A DNA stretch of 64,000 nucleotides, from NCBI GenBank assembly GCA_905331475.1, contig CAJNYU010002384.1, positions 62,001-126,000 of the forward strand, given 5' to 3'. The stretch's first letter is position 1, and every line of letters starts with the position of its first letter. Shown here piece after piece: positions 13,285-25,688 of the stretch. The notes beneath the pieces were generated by a model that was not told the origin of the DNA, ran no database searches, and saw only the letters and a list, made by a program, of their open reading frames with translations. Made by a program: the position numbers and the translations under genes. The DNA is from Rotaria socialis (lineage: Eukaryota > Rotifera > Eurotatoria > Philodinida > Philodinidae).

Positions 13285-14935
13285 CAGGGGTGCAGAATCT
13301 GCCGAAAAAATACAAAATTTCCCCACACGGAAATTTTCTTTTTGGGAAATTTCCCCCACTATAAAATTGAATAATAAAGCAAGGAATTCTCGTTTAAGAT
13401 GTAGGTATATCCTTAAAAAGATTGCCAATAGTCTATGACTTGTTCTTTCATAATTCTTGCCATTGATGTTCTAAGTTTCTCAAAAACCTACCGACTGTTT
13501 AAATATAACAGAAGCAACTTATATACTTCATGTAAAGATTACAGAAAAAAATTGAATTTATCTATATGTACCAACAGGTGCTTCATATAATTCTTGTAGA
13601 TTTAGTGTATCAACAAATCTAACGCCACCTAAACTGCTTCGAATAAAAAACAAAGCAACTCTGTAAACAGTCAATCTAGCTTTTTCATTCTTTTTATGAA
13701 AATCTTCAATGTTTGTTGTCTTTCATTTTGTTCTTGTGCACATCATGTATACAGTATGTGATTTGTTTTAAAAGTGTAATTCCACATTAGCTTTTAAACT
13801 TTGAAATCGGGGTGATAGAAGTTCATTTACTTTCTGTTTAATATGTTGAAAAATCTCACATGAAATTTTATGACATCTAATAAATGTTTTGGTGGTTGTC
13901 TTTTCCAGATAGAACAAGGCATAATCGTGATTGTCTCTAAATTATTATTGATTTTTAAACCCCTCAGTATCAAGAAATCATCTCAATATTTGATAGAATC
14001 CAGTCATTATCACATCACCCACTTGTGTATATGATGATTCTCTGTTGTTTTTTTTCTACGTTAATATTGAAGGTGAAGTGGCAGTGCTGATTTATGGGTT
14101 TTGCTAAGCCAGGAGATTATAGAATGACATTTTCTTGCTGTTATTTTTCAAATTTATTAGCATCCTCATAATCACCACTGGTAATTGTTCTGCTACTTTC
14201 AGTTGTTTCTTTATCACAATGATATCTGGTTAAGTTATTTTTAGGAATCGTTAATTTAAATATTTCCTTATGGTGTTTTTTTTCTAATGTACGTTTACGT
14301 TATCTTTTCGTCCCACTCATCCACAATAAAAACATGATACCTGCTATTTACTAGAATACATTTCCATTATTCAGACATGCTAAATATTCTAAAAACTAAG
14401 AGGAAGCGAAACAAAAATGAGTGAAAAGAAAAGATTTGCGAGTGACAAGGATCATAGTATGCGTCATCTGTTCTATGATTGTAGATTAGTCATCATAGCG
14501 CTTGTATATGTATAGGAGTACACAATTACAACGATATGTATCTATAGAGAAAAGACAACAACTAGTGGCATTCGGTTAGGGAAAAACAAAACGAAAAGAG
14601 GAGAAAACAAATAGCCGTTTTTGCATCATAGTTACGCCCAAGAAAGAGCGAAAGATAAACAGTAGTGCGACGCATCATCAGCGTCAAACAAAGAAGAATA
14701 TACTGAAACCGTGAGTAAGAAATGGATGATTCTTTCAAAATTTACATAAAATAAAAGAAGAAAGATGCATGATATGATCGCTGCACATATAAATAAAACA
14801 GGATTCGTTTGGAAAAATACTTCCCCTGCACGCTTAGAAGAAAAAATATTTTTCCAAAAATTTCTCCTGATGCTTAGGTTTGCAAAATTTTCCCCACACG
14901 GCCGTACGCGCACACGGGTAGATTCTGCACCTCTG
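13285..14935. mobile_element. hAT-type DNA transposon, degraded, 1651 bp with intact ends
   Basis: The left end is CAGGGGTGCAGAATCTGCC and the reverse complement of the right end is CAGAGGTGCAGAATCTACC, so 17 of 19 positions match. The element is flanked by the perfect 8-bp duplication TTGTGAAA (13277-13284 and 14936-14943). An 8-bp target duplication with ends starting CAG and about 20-bp imperfect inverted repeats is the hAT superfamily hallmark. Just inside each end, in the same orientation, is the word TTTCCCCACACGG (about 13318 and 14889), a subterminal direct repeat that could be a transposase-binding site. The interior holds a broken minus-strand ORF remnant but no complete transposase, so it is non-autonomous. 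The near-identical ends and perfect duplication suggest a moderately recent insertion. Confidence 0.88.
14141..14320 (-). pseudogene. Broken ORF inside the hAT element, possible transposase N-terminus
   Basis: Reading from an ATG at 14320: a short basic start (MSGTKR), an in-frame stop codon, then an open stretch including KNNLTRYHCDKETTE, ending in a stop at 14141-14143. A basic start followed by His/Cys residues is compatible with the N-terminal region of a hAT transposase, but no complete zinc-finger set or RNase-H-like core is visible. A second minus-strand open piece (13560-13670, with SLGGVRFVDTLNLQELYE) lies nearer the left end. Together they look like eroded coding sequence of the parent element or of captured DNA. 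Confidence 0.4.
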
Positions 14936-14943
14936 TTGTGAAA
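14936..14943. repeat. Right 8-bp target-site duplication of the hAT element
   Basis: TTGTGAAA, identical to 13277-13284. Confidence 0.9.
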
Positions 14944-17009
14944 GCTTTTGATGAGAATAAAACATTTTACAAATATTTAAATTGTTTTATTTCATGTGAA
15001 CATTCTTATACAAAGTGTAGAAAACAAATTAAAGCAACGCGAAATTGTTTTATAAGACCATATATTCAAAATTTGGTAATTTAATCATAAATAAATCCCC
15101 TGAATCATCAGTTACAACTCCCTTGATAATCATTTTTAACTGTTGTCACAGTTTTGGTTTCAATAAACTCACAAATAATTGTTTCTCATTGAATCGTCGA
15201 ACTCGATCTTTCCGTATTTGCAAGATTAAATTTCATCTAATATTTTTGTGGTTTGTTTTTATGAAAAGTTAGTTAATTGTGATTGCAATTCATCGATAAG
15301 AATAGCTCTATATACTTCAAGCTGAGAAATAATCCTCAAAGATGTATTATAACAATGGTGCAAATGACTCTCAATGAGATCGCAGCTGGATTACAATATG
15401 AAAAATAACAATGATGATTTCTTTGTATAGAAATACAAGCGTTTAATAAATAATGATATGCAAACAAATAAAAAAAACAGCATGCAAGAGTCCATATCAA
15501 AGTCTATAGTGAAGGTCTGCAGCGGGTGTAGCGTTATCGCTACGTATACAACACTCATTTCAATCGTGTTTCTCAAAAACTTAAGCCAATTAGTACACGA
15601 ATAGGTTGCATTTAAGAATGAGAAACGCCAAGTTGGTGTCATTAGCATGCCATTTTGAGAAAAATAATAAGTCTTTTCGCTCATTAGTCATTCTTTGATA
15701 ATGACCTTATTATTGAACTATCCTTTTATTTTTCACGATATTATACAAACACATCTATTCATATCATAAATCAAAGTATAATTTCTACGTCTTGTGTTTT
15801 TATATAAATGAGATAGAAACAATGGTTACATAATACAAAAATTACTGCATCGAAGTACTCTCTTTTCGTCGAAAGCAGAACACAAATTTCAATACGTATT
15901 ATCTACATTTTTGTTCACATCCATGAATCTGACGTAAGTATAGTAACACAAACATTTCTCATCATTTTGTATGGTTGAGACAAAATTAGCATGTTTTCTC
16001 CGAAAGAATAGCGTTGCTATCTTTTTTTCTGCCAGTCTTAATTATCTTTATTTGTTAGTGATTACTATTTTAGGAATTAGTTAAAATAAGAATAGAAAAA
16101 TCGATGTCAACAAATTCACTAGAGTAATAACGCCTACTATATAGATCTTGCACTTTATTCAAGTCATCATATGAGATTATTAAAAGCGTCATCAAACAGA
16201 AATGTACTATCTCGGAAGTTTTATTGTATTGAATGCAAATAGACAAGATTATTATTGATTTGTTCAATACGGCTAACACAAATAAAAGATGAGTCACTAT
16301 GGAACTGATGATAATTTCACAAAGAATTCATCCCATATTTTCATAAACGAGTCATTCGATAAGTCCTTATTCAACGTCACTATATGATTTGATTTTCTTT
16401 GTAGAATAATTGTTGTGTTACAGAATTTTGAACGCGAATGTTTTTATAGAAACATGGATTTAAAATATTATAGATGATTGATTTTGTAGCTATTAATTTT
16501 TCCAATCGATATTTTCTCAGCATTTATATATTTGTTTCAAAACAACCAATCTTTAAATCCAGGGAAATTTCATAAGTAAAAATATGTTTTTCCTATATTC
16601 TAAAGGTAGTGCGCAAACACATTCTTCCAAATAATTGTATTTCCTTTTGCTGGATCATAGGACGAAAAAAAGATACGAATGAAAAGAATACAATGCTGTA
16701 TAAAGATGAAGGAAAAAGAATTTAGTCATTCCGATGAAATTGTAAGTACGCATGATAATACATTGTTACGTCAGTTCATGTGACAAACGCGCACAATGAC
16801 AGTTAAACACTACTGCACAAGACGAAAATGAAGAGTAAAAAGGAGATCAAGAAATGAAAGTGTGAAAAACTATGCACACTTTTAATTGCCAATGTTTATG
16901 CCTTAAAAGTTCACATCACTTTGTGCTATAAAAAGAGTGCGTAAAGAAAAAGAATTTTTTGTTGTTTCATATATATGTATATGCGTGTGTATATGATTTA
17001 AAACGAAGT
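14944..17009. other. Gene-free interval downstream of NDRG
   Basis: AT-rich DNA of about 2 kb between the hAT element and the NDRG stop codon. Short open frames on both strands (for example 15391-15684 and 16070-16297) lack splice context and recognisable motifs. It presumably holds the NDRG 3' UTR near 16900-17009. Confidence 0.55.
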
Positions 17010-20000
17010 TTACGAAGAAGATTTGGGCGGTGAACCGACTACGGGTGGTGAAGCTGTACCAGATGATGATGTAAGTACAGAACTTCGTCTTGGACGGTCA
17101 GCATCTTCCATTGACATCGCACGAGATAGACGACCTAAACCCACTAAACCAGCTTCCATTGGTAAACCAGATACTAAACGAGCATAAAGCATGTAATTTT
17201 ATTACAGTATACTTCGGTAGATACATACATAAACCAATGCCTTGCAAAAAGAATTGCATGGATTTAGCCAAAATATCAGGCTAAATAAAATCAGAAGGAA
17301 AGTTTTTGTACAATAAATGTTTTTTTTCTCAAAGTTTTCTTCTTACTGCTTCACCAAGAACATCGCCAATATTATCAGCGAGAAGCATTGGTGAGTTAAC
17401 CATTTTTTGTGGATTATTACGTGATTCACGAAGGCGATCATAGAATTTTTCAGTTGTATGTAAAACGGAACTTTTCTTTCCAACAGCTACTAGGCAATCA
17501 ACACTGCAAAAATAAAAATTCAATGAGAATATTGTTGTAAAACTTATAAAATAAAATCGAATAGATATTTTTCCAAAGGTTTTGGGTTAAAAAAAGAATT
17601 CTTCTATCTATATATAGTGTATATGCTTGGCGGAGTGCTTCAACATCGTACTGCTTGACATTTGAATATGTGGAGCCATCTATTGAAAAGTAAACAGAAA
17701 GCAGTAAATCTATAAAGATAATCACATCTACTATTCGATAGCGGAAGCTGTTCTCTACAAGATTGCATTCATTATTTTCTCACGTCGACATGACATAGTC
17801 GTCTTTTCACACAATTCTTCTTTTCCTTGCTAGATATATTAAATTTTTATTGACAGAATAAAATTATTGTCGATACAAATCATTTAATATTTATCGCATC
17901 AAATCCGAAGAGATTTCGAACGTCATGTAATTTTATCTGTGGGAGTATTTTAATATGAGATTTAATTTTTCTTTTTAAAACTATAATTAAAATCAATTGC
18001 TAGGCATATGAAAGAGAAAAAATAATGGACTGATGCTAGTTTAGCATGAAACTAATGTACTTGAAAAATATTTTGAAAGTTCCTGACTAAATCAAACAGG
18101 ATATCCATGAAAAGGTGTATAGAATCAAGAGAAGCACAATCTTTTGATTCTATTATCTTTGTAATGATGAGTTAAATGTCATACTCCAAAGATATTCAAT
18201 CGAAAGATCCTTGAATACTATCAAATTACATTCCACTCTTGTGCAATCAACATATGAGTATCAATTGTTTTCAATAATCTTCTTTTATTCTCTACGAAAT
18301 AACTTAAAATGCAATCATGAAAGCTTTCAAATGTCTAGATTCTTAATTTTCCAATGAAAATCTATTCAAACTAATATTAAATAAATAATTATTTATAAAT
18401 GACTATGATGTAGGTGATAAGTTTTTATTTTTCATCTATTCAAAAAAAAAAGAAAATTCTTAAGTCTAGTAAAATTAGTCAAAATTTCCCGTGAGAAGAA
18501 TTGTTCGGTTTCATGTAAATATCATTTAAGAACGAATAACTTACGTTAATTTGTCCAATTTATCAACAAGATTTGTTCGACTAAAGGTAACAAAATCAAT
18601 AGTGATTATTTTTAATTTTTCATAACTCTCTCACTTGAGAAAAGCATCCATGAAAAGAGCTAAATTTTTTGCTGTTCGTTTTTGATACAGTTTTTCCGAA
18701 AATTCACGAATATTTGCTTCAAGTAATTGTGAATCACCATAACCCTAGACAAGTGGGAAAAAAGAAGAAAAAAAATGTCTATTTTATTTCTATTTCCTGC
18801 TGTTATTGTCAAAAACACTCATTAAATAATATTCATGCAATATAACGAGAAAATAATCTATTATTAGTTAACAATCAAGCACAAAGAGCATCCGATAAAT
18901 TACTTTAAAATATCATGAAACTTCTTTTTTTCTCTAAGAGCATCAATCTTCAATATATATTTATTCAGGCAGACATGATGAAAACAGTAATCAAGCAAAA
19001 GAGAGAGAGGGAGGGAGGGAGGGAGGGGAAGGATCCGACAAAATTCTCATGCTGAGAGGTAAAACGAATACTATTCATTAAAGCCTATTGAAAACTACAC
19101 CTTATATTTGTTCGAATCGTCACTAGACTATAAAACCAAATAAAATCATATAAGTCTCTATAGGATTTTGTTTAAATGTAAAAAACAGAATAAGAAAATC
19201 TAAATGAGTTTTTCTACGTCTACTTGCAAATGAATTTCTTGATCACTTCTCTGCATAGTATACCGCAATTGAATTATTTGTTTTAGAAGCAAAGAAATAT
19301 TGACTTCACACTTACTTTTACTGCATCCTAAGATAGAAAAATACATAGATTTAGAGAAGATAAGTATATTAGAATAAAGCTACATACACGTCCAAAGCGA
19401 TGCCAAATAAGATAAGCTTCAGCATCTGGATTCATTCCTTTATGAATTAATTTCCAATTGTTAAGTTTGTCTTTCATCATCTCCATAAAACCAGCTGTTG
19501 TACCAGTTGGATGGACAAGTACGAGACCATGCACACGTGATGGATATTCCATAGCAAAGCGACAAGCTAAATTAGCTCCTGCACCTTCACCAAATACAAC
19601 TGTTTGTGGAATATTTAAATGATCAACAATATTTATTAATTCACTAGCTAACTCATCTAACGTTGGATATTTACTGTAAAACAAAATAAGTATAAGAATA
19701 TTTTAGCAAGCAAAGAGCAAAACTTTTACTCGGTAGATAAAGGACTGGCATCATCTTCTTGACCGGGTAAATCAACATGTACCCAAACAATTCGTTGCTT
19801 ACTATAAAATGAAATATAATGAGCAATCTTAATCGATTCAAAATCTCTTACAGAGCACGCATTTCAGGCTGAGAAACAAATTCAGTAAAAACTGAATCTA
19901 AGATTTAAAAGAAAAATTGAAATTTTTATAACGAGAATAAACAAGAAAACAGTGGGTATCTTACGATTGCAGCCAATATCATGGAGAGTCATTACATAAC

Positions 20001-20909
20001 ACTTCGAATTGCTACCAGTATCATCCTAAAGAAAATCGATTATAAGATTCTTATGAATTTCTATTGAAAATTATTTCTTACTTGAACCCACGTAGTATAA
20101 TCAAGACCAAGTTTTTCCGACCGGATCACATATTTCTATACACATAAAAGATAAATAATTATTTTGAATTCAATTCAAAGAAAATCGATTGATATGAGCA
20201 GAAAAACTTTATGCCTACACTTAATTTATTACTTTTTTATCTAGTTAAAAGAATATTATCATAATGGAATTTTCTTTCAACGATACAAATAATATCGACA
20301 TATGTTCTTTTAATTCATTTTATTCCGAAAACTTGAATAAGATGAAGATTGATTCCCGTATGTTTTTTTATCTATTTTTTACGTCACTATGACCTTGCGT
20401 CCTTCATTTCTTTTTTTTTTAACATACAAGGATAAGACTCAAATCGACTACTTTAGAGCAGAATCAACAGGATAACTCATCAATCTTTTTCTTTTTGTCA
20501 ATAGAAAAAATTGATTTTGGCAACATATTTAATTCAAAAAAAAAATTCAACCAAATTTTCATCGCAATAGAACCTTAATCAGTACCATTAAACAGGTATC
20601 TTCTTTATTTATTAAGGGCGTAATATTGTGTATCACGTGTTTTCATTCCTTTTCTGTTCTGCCGACCTCGTCATCATGTCGGGTCCGTTAATAAGGTGTG
20701 TAATAAAAGTCGTATATTGGTACAACGATTTCGTACTTAAAGATCACTATACATATCAAGTGATTTTATTGACCTAGTTTTCAGTGTTTTCAGCTATGTT
20801 TTGTATAGAAGAAAAAAGAAAATCGTACTGGAATATCTAAATAACTCACTTGATTTTGTTGAACCGTTGAAAGTTTGTCAATTAATCCTGCACGATCAAG
20901 TTCGTCCAT
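17010..20909 (-). CDS. NDRG: NDRG family protein (N-myc downstream-regulated, alpha/beta-hydrolase fold)
   Basis: NDRG proteins have an alpha/beta-hydrolase fold without hydrolase activity and act in stress response, differentiation and membrane trafficking. Exons, by splice site and homology: 20909-20850, 20135-20082, 20025-19965, 19897-19852, 19801-19730, 19673-19388, a 12-nt microexon 19327-19316 (DAVK), 18744 to about 18648, about 18580-18543, 17679-17652, 17503-17347, 17280-17235 and 17173-17010. Landmarks: MTLHDIGCNH; VHVDLPGQEDDASP; KYPTLDELASELINIV; VFGEGAGANLACRFA, where the elbow Ser of true hydrolases is absent as in other NDRGs; HRFGRDAVKGYG; VDCLVAVGKKSS; FFLQGI; then a Ser-rich basic tail (RPRRSSVLTSSSG) like the phosphorylated NDRG C-terminus. 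The join between 18543 and 17679 is out of phase as I read it, so a small exon there may be missing from this model. Confidence 0.88.
19003..19031. repeat. (GA)/(GGGA)n purine tract in an NDRG intron
   Basis: Run of gagaga followed by at least four ggga units within the intron between the microexon and the next exon. Confidence 0.85.
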
Positions 20910-22767
20910 TTTTCTTTTATATTTAAGTAAATGAAATCAAAATTTTCTGATATAAAAATAGATTAAATTATTTTTAGTTTTATTCTAATCTCAAGCGCGA
21001 ATGTCTATCTATTAACTAAACGAGAAAAGAAAAACGGGCACGTTTATATGCATATTCTTTATATAAGTGTAGAAGGAGACGTGAGTAAGTGCGCATTTGC
21101 CATTGAAACTGAAATCTTAGTTGATAGAGAAAGAAAGAGAAGAAAATGGCAGGTGAACAGTAAGGCAAAGATAAATGACGCGAAGAATGATGATGAAGTA
21201 AATCAAAAAGAAAAAAAAAGAAACGAACAGACAGATAGAATTTATTCATAGACTATCCTATTTGATACATTATGAATTCAGATGATAATGATTTACATTC
21301 TTGAAATAATTTCAAATTAAATTCTTCTCTGATTCCTTTCGCTTTAAAAGTTATTAAGAAAAAAAATATATACAGGGATCAAACGCATAATGTGATGAAG
21401 TGTAAAGCATCGATCGCTGTAATTTATTAGAAATTCGTTTGGTTGGCTCAGTACAGTGTCGTTCTCTTGTGTGTAGATGGTCTCCTTGTAGAGAGTTGAA
21501 GAACAGAGCGATAGAAAAAGAATGAAAAGAGAAAAATCCCAACATGCATCTGGAGCTTTAATGTTCCTCTATCTAGCTCTTATTCTTTTTTTCTTTTCTT
21601 TTTTTACTATTGCCTACTTTCCTGGTGTTATACAGCGAGAATAGTGACGGCTGTGGTTGTCGCTGAAGTCGTCATTCGCTTGCTTGCTTGCTCGAGCCAA
21701 AATGACATCCGGTGTCGGAGAAAAACGTCAAGGAAATGTGAAAAAGAGAAGAAACGAAGAAATCTTACAATAGGCAACAATACAAAATAATCCGATCATA
21801 CGATTATGGCAAACACATGTGCCCACACGACTACATATTTGTAGAACAGAATCGATGTCTGGAAAGGATATTTTTTTTGTGTAATAACGTAACACTTCTA
21901 TCCTATTCTCCGTTTTTTCTTTGATGTTCGCGATCCTATGTAAATAATTGTTATCCCGTTCCAATTAAGAATATAAATACTTTGTATGAATTTACTATAA
22001 TGCCACTTATGTTCAAGTCATCGGAGAAAAATAAAAAGGAACGAGAAATACCTAGAGCAAATGGGAATAACTATCGCTAAGGCATGAATAAAAAAAGAAA
22101 TTTTTTCTTATACTCATACACTTATTCGGGTATGTCATGCGATAAATTATTTTATTGGCCTAACTTGTTTGACATCAGTGTCCCAGAGAAATAATAACTA
22201 ATATTTCAAAGATATGATCAAAGTCAAAAATATTTCAAAGCAAAAATGATTATCTCACAAAACAAATATGTTTATGTTCGATCATAAAACTTCATATTAT
22301 AGACATATAATCATGTGGAAAAAAAAGTTTTCTACAACTAAAAATATATCAATCAGAATATGATCATTATGGTTAAACATATTATTAATGCAAAGGTATA
22401 TTTACCCATGAACGAATTACTTCATGTTTTTAACATTGTTTCTGCTTTTATGCACTCACAGCAGTGAAACGAATGCATTTGTGTGTATGTTATCCTCACT
22501 TAATCAACGATAGAATGTCATGCTAACTCTCTGATCATATTAGAATAATGTTAAACATATTCAACACGCGAAGCTAACATAAGGAGATTAAAAATGGGCA
22601 AAATTGCAAATTGAATATTTTATATTTTTTCACATCTAATTATTTCCTATTGCACAGATAAGGGCTTACTGCCATCTGTTGACAACAAATAGTATATGTG
22701 TAACTTTATAGTTTACAACATATTGAACAATATCAAAAGAAGCATCAACACAAGTTAAAGAGGCCTT
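20910..22767. other. Upstream region of NDRG, no gene seen
   Basis: Likely promoter and 5' UTR side of NDRG, followed by AT-rich spacer. 21630-21720 is relatively GC-rich, with four TGCT/CTTG units (gcttgcttgcttgctc). The open frames here are short and unsupported. Confidence 0.5.
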
Positions 22768-23534
22768 CCCAGGTCGAATAATCCGACGACGAATTCTATC
22801 GGATCCTATAACATCCTACCAACCGAGAAAATTCAAGCGGATTCTGGGTTTCGGAACAGTGTTTTCAATGGCAAGTGTACACAGCAGAAGCAAAATGTAC
22901 AGAACATCTGCTAGCTTTGATTTACACTCTGGTATACACTTGCCCAGAAAAACAAAGTGTACAATATACACTTTGCTAAAATAGTTTACACTCTGATTTC
23001 TTTCATCTCTGAACCCTAAAAGCCGCATATAGTTTTAAATTAATTACGTATGATATTTTTTTGTTCGTTAGTGATCAAAATGTTTATTCCATGAGATAAA
23101 AAAAGGTGAAAATTATATTTTGTTTTTCAAATTGTGAAAATTCGTCTTTTGTACACTTTGATACACTTTGCTGAAAAAAGCTAAGTGTAATGTACACTTT
23201 GCTCATAAAAAGTAGAGCGTACTACATTTTGTTTTAGATTTCCATTGGAAACACTGTTTCGGAATTATTGACGGATCCGATCCGACGGGAGAATTTAAAA
23301 AAATTATAAAAATTCTACTCACGTCAGTGCAAAAAAAGCTTTTTAGAGGTTGACTATAGCAGACTCTTTTGGCGTATCGGATCCCAGACTAGGATACGAT
23401 CGGATATGTATCGGATTCCGATCCTATGGATCCAAAACCTGGAATCCGTCGATCCTCGTGGACTTTCATATAAGATCCGAGGTAACCCGTTTTCAGATCC
23501 GATTGGATCCAGCTGTAGGAATGAACGACCTGGG
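22768..23534. mobile_element. CCCAGGTCG-ended DNA element, interrupted by a MITE
   Basis: It begins CCCAGGTCG (22768) and ends CGACCTGGG (23534), a 9-bp perfect inverted repeat. Beyond that, left CCCAGGTCGAATAATCC and the right-end complement CCCAGGTCGTTCATTCC stay similar. The right end also matches that of the element at 57633-59551 in 15 of 17 positions, so this is a repeat family. The interior is unusually rich in degenerate GGATCC/CCGATC words (23370-23520). Without the 400-bp MITE and its duplication the element is about 360 bp. The flanks share only 'TT', so the target duplication is uncertain and I do not assign a superfamily. Confidence 0.6.
22857..23256. mobile_element. hAT-like MITE, 400 bp, nested in the CCCAGGTCG element
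   Basis: The left end CAGTGTTTTCAATGG and the right-end complement CAGTGTTTCCAATGG differ at one of 15 positions. The flanking 8-bp duplication TTTCGGAA is perfect (22849-22856 and 23257-23264). The interior is full of the motif AGTGTACA/TACACTTTG in both orientations (for example near 22875, 22930, 22958, 23155, 23195), giving a strongly self-complementary single strand. There is no coding capacity. The size, ends and 8-bp duplication fit a hAT-derived MITE. It inserted inside another repeat, so it is the younger of the two. Confidence 0.88.
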
Positions 23535-24020
23535 TTGTTTTTACATTTATATGGGATAGCAAGACGTACACATGAGTGTTTTCTTCAAATAGAAACAAAG
23601 TTCATGTTAATATTAAATAGTCATTTCCTAATGAACTACATTCTTTATGTATTCGTTATATGATACAAATCCCACGCGATAAGCATTAAAACTTCAAGGA
23701 AACTGAGTATAAAAACTAATTTCCATAAAAGTAATACTAAATTTCAAAAAACTTGTTCTTGCCATATGTGACAATAATTATTTATTAACGATACAGTGTA
23801 CAGTGACCTAGTTTCTCAAGATTTTATTGAATCTTATATTATGGCAAAAAATTTTCTAATAATACAATTATTCATATTGAAATTTATATATTACGGAATA
23901 TTACAAAAGTGAATTTATCCTACCAATTGATAGAATTAATAGTCAAGTTAGTCAATGAAAAATATCCCTTTGGCATAAATAGGCCAATAAGTTTTCGACT
24001 GAAAGCAATGCATGCAGTCA
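23535..24020. other. Gene-free spacer
   Basis: AT-rich, with no repeat ends or credible coding sequence found. Confidence 0.5.
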
Positions 24021-24345
24021 TCAGTGTAATTCTATTAATATTTCTAATGAGAAAATATCTTTCTCATCCATCATCGTTTTTTCCCGATGATAATTATTCA
24101 GGCTCTAAAAGATAAATCTTTTCTAAGAATAAATATTCGTATAAATTGGCCAAATCCTTCTAGTTCTTATTTTTAATATCTTTTTTAGCTATTTCGATAA
24201 TAGCGGTAAACAAGAAATCGTTTTTGTTTTGCTACTCATATCAATATTATCACAAAATGAGCAAAAAATAAAAATTTCATACCTTTTCTTCAACAGGAAC
24301 ACTCATTTGAAACCGAAGCATTTTTTCTCGTATTGGTTGATTCAT
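24021..24345 (-). CDS. Candidate two-exon microprotein gene (48 aa), unconfirmed
   Basis: Exon 24345-24283 encodes 21 residues starting MNQPIREKMLRFQ and ends in a good donor (gtatga). Exon 24104-24021 follows a good acceptor (ttttag) in the same phase, reads SLNNYHREKTMMDEKD and ends at a stop. Together they make a charged 48-residue product with no recognised domain. Just upstream on the same strand are exon-like pieces that may be 5' UTR or missed exons: 24461 to about 24424, between cag and gtaata, and about 24680-24585, a Ser/Asn/Pro-rich open stretch. No homology is recognised. It could be chance or a remnant of a larger gene. Confidence 0.3.
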
Positions 24346-25181
24346 TTTGTTTTTATTTATGTTTTAATCGAATCTAGGAATGAGTATAAATTTCATCTAT
24401 TTTTCAGTTCATATATTACCAAGAATACTGTTGCCCTTTGATCATGGCTAATATCATCTGAAACAAAAATACAGAGGAAATCTTTTATTGGTCATTTCCT
24501 ATTGCTAAACACGCATTCCAGATAGTTGATCAGAGCGTAAGAAGCATAGCATGCATAGTGGCATAACGTATAGATTCTATTTCATAAGTCTCTAGGTTGC
24601 GTTTCCATCACTCTAGTTGGGTTATTTTCTGATTGATGGGCAGATGGCAATGTGGAATTGGCACTATTACCAACATAAAAGAGCGATAGACAACAGAGAA
24701 ATAAGAAAGCAAAAAAAGAAAAACTTCAATTCTATACTCACTCCTTCACTCTGCACACACAACTAGTATTCGACTGCAGCGACGCTGACAAGAAAAGGCG
24801 CCATCCTCTCATTGCTACTATATTCATAGCAATTAGTAGCGAGTGCATATGCCAGTAACGTAATAGAACAGAAAGCAGAGAAAAGAAATATCGACCATAC
24901 AAAAACCGGAACTCAACACTCGGTTAGTTGACTTTTGAGATGCGTTATCAACATAAATAGCATATGCGAATGTGTGTTTATACATATATGCCACAATGTC
25001 GAGAATTTTAAAATAAATATATGATAATCTATTTTTCCAGTAAGTGCAGCACTCGTTTTCTTCGATTGAATAAGTGTCTGAAGTACTCAATAAAATCTTA
25101 AATATAGTAGTCGATGGATTCGACCAATCAGTTATGTATAATTTAAAAGATTTAATGTAGCTTTCAATTAGAAATACTGCC

Positions 25182-25182
25182 A

Positions 25183-25213
<31 letters not shown>
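25182..25213. repeat. (AAT)n microsatellite
   Basis: About ten uninterrupted AAT/TAA units. Confidence 0.95.
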
Positions 25214-25648
25214 TAAAATTTCTTGATCTATATTTTATTAAATAACTCATCATTTTCTAACAGAATAGTTTAAAAAATATTAAACTTACATGTTTACAGA
25301 ACTTAAATATTAATTATACTCGATGCTAGAAATAAATAGAAACTACCGATGCTTTTTGGCATTACAAAAAAAAGCAAATAGAAAAAAGGAAATCTTCATT
25401 TTTCTCTCAGCTAATAAACAACAAAAAGCGAGTAGAAGAACGGTACAATTGTTTGTCTATGTAGCGGTGTTTATATGTATTTCTACGTCTATAGAAAAAG
25501 CGCACTGAAACTGACTGATATCTCTTTGCGCACAGACGACTAAGACTCAATTATTACGATGTAATATTAGTGCCAAGTAGGCACTGGTAGCAAAACGCGA
25601 ACGAAGAAAAACATTATAGAGTAGCGACTATCAAGTCTCTAATGCGAG

Positions 25649-25650
<2 letters not shown>

Positions 25651-25688
<38 letters not shown>
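25651..25688. repeat. (GA)n microsatellite
   Basis: About 19 GA units with one interruption near 25680. Confidence 0.95.

Noticed and set aside
14632..14913. Minus-strand 93-aa frame at the right end of the hAT element
   Set aside because: It starts inside the terminal region of the transposon, is hydrophobic by AT bias and has no transposase motif.
17637..17725. Extending the NDRG exon at 17679 upstream to an ATG at 17725
   Set aside because: The extension is hydrophobic and unlike NDRG; a normal acceptor (ttcaatag) precedes 17679 and the GSTYSNVK block begins there.
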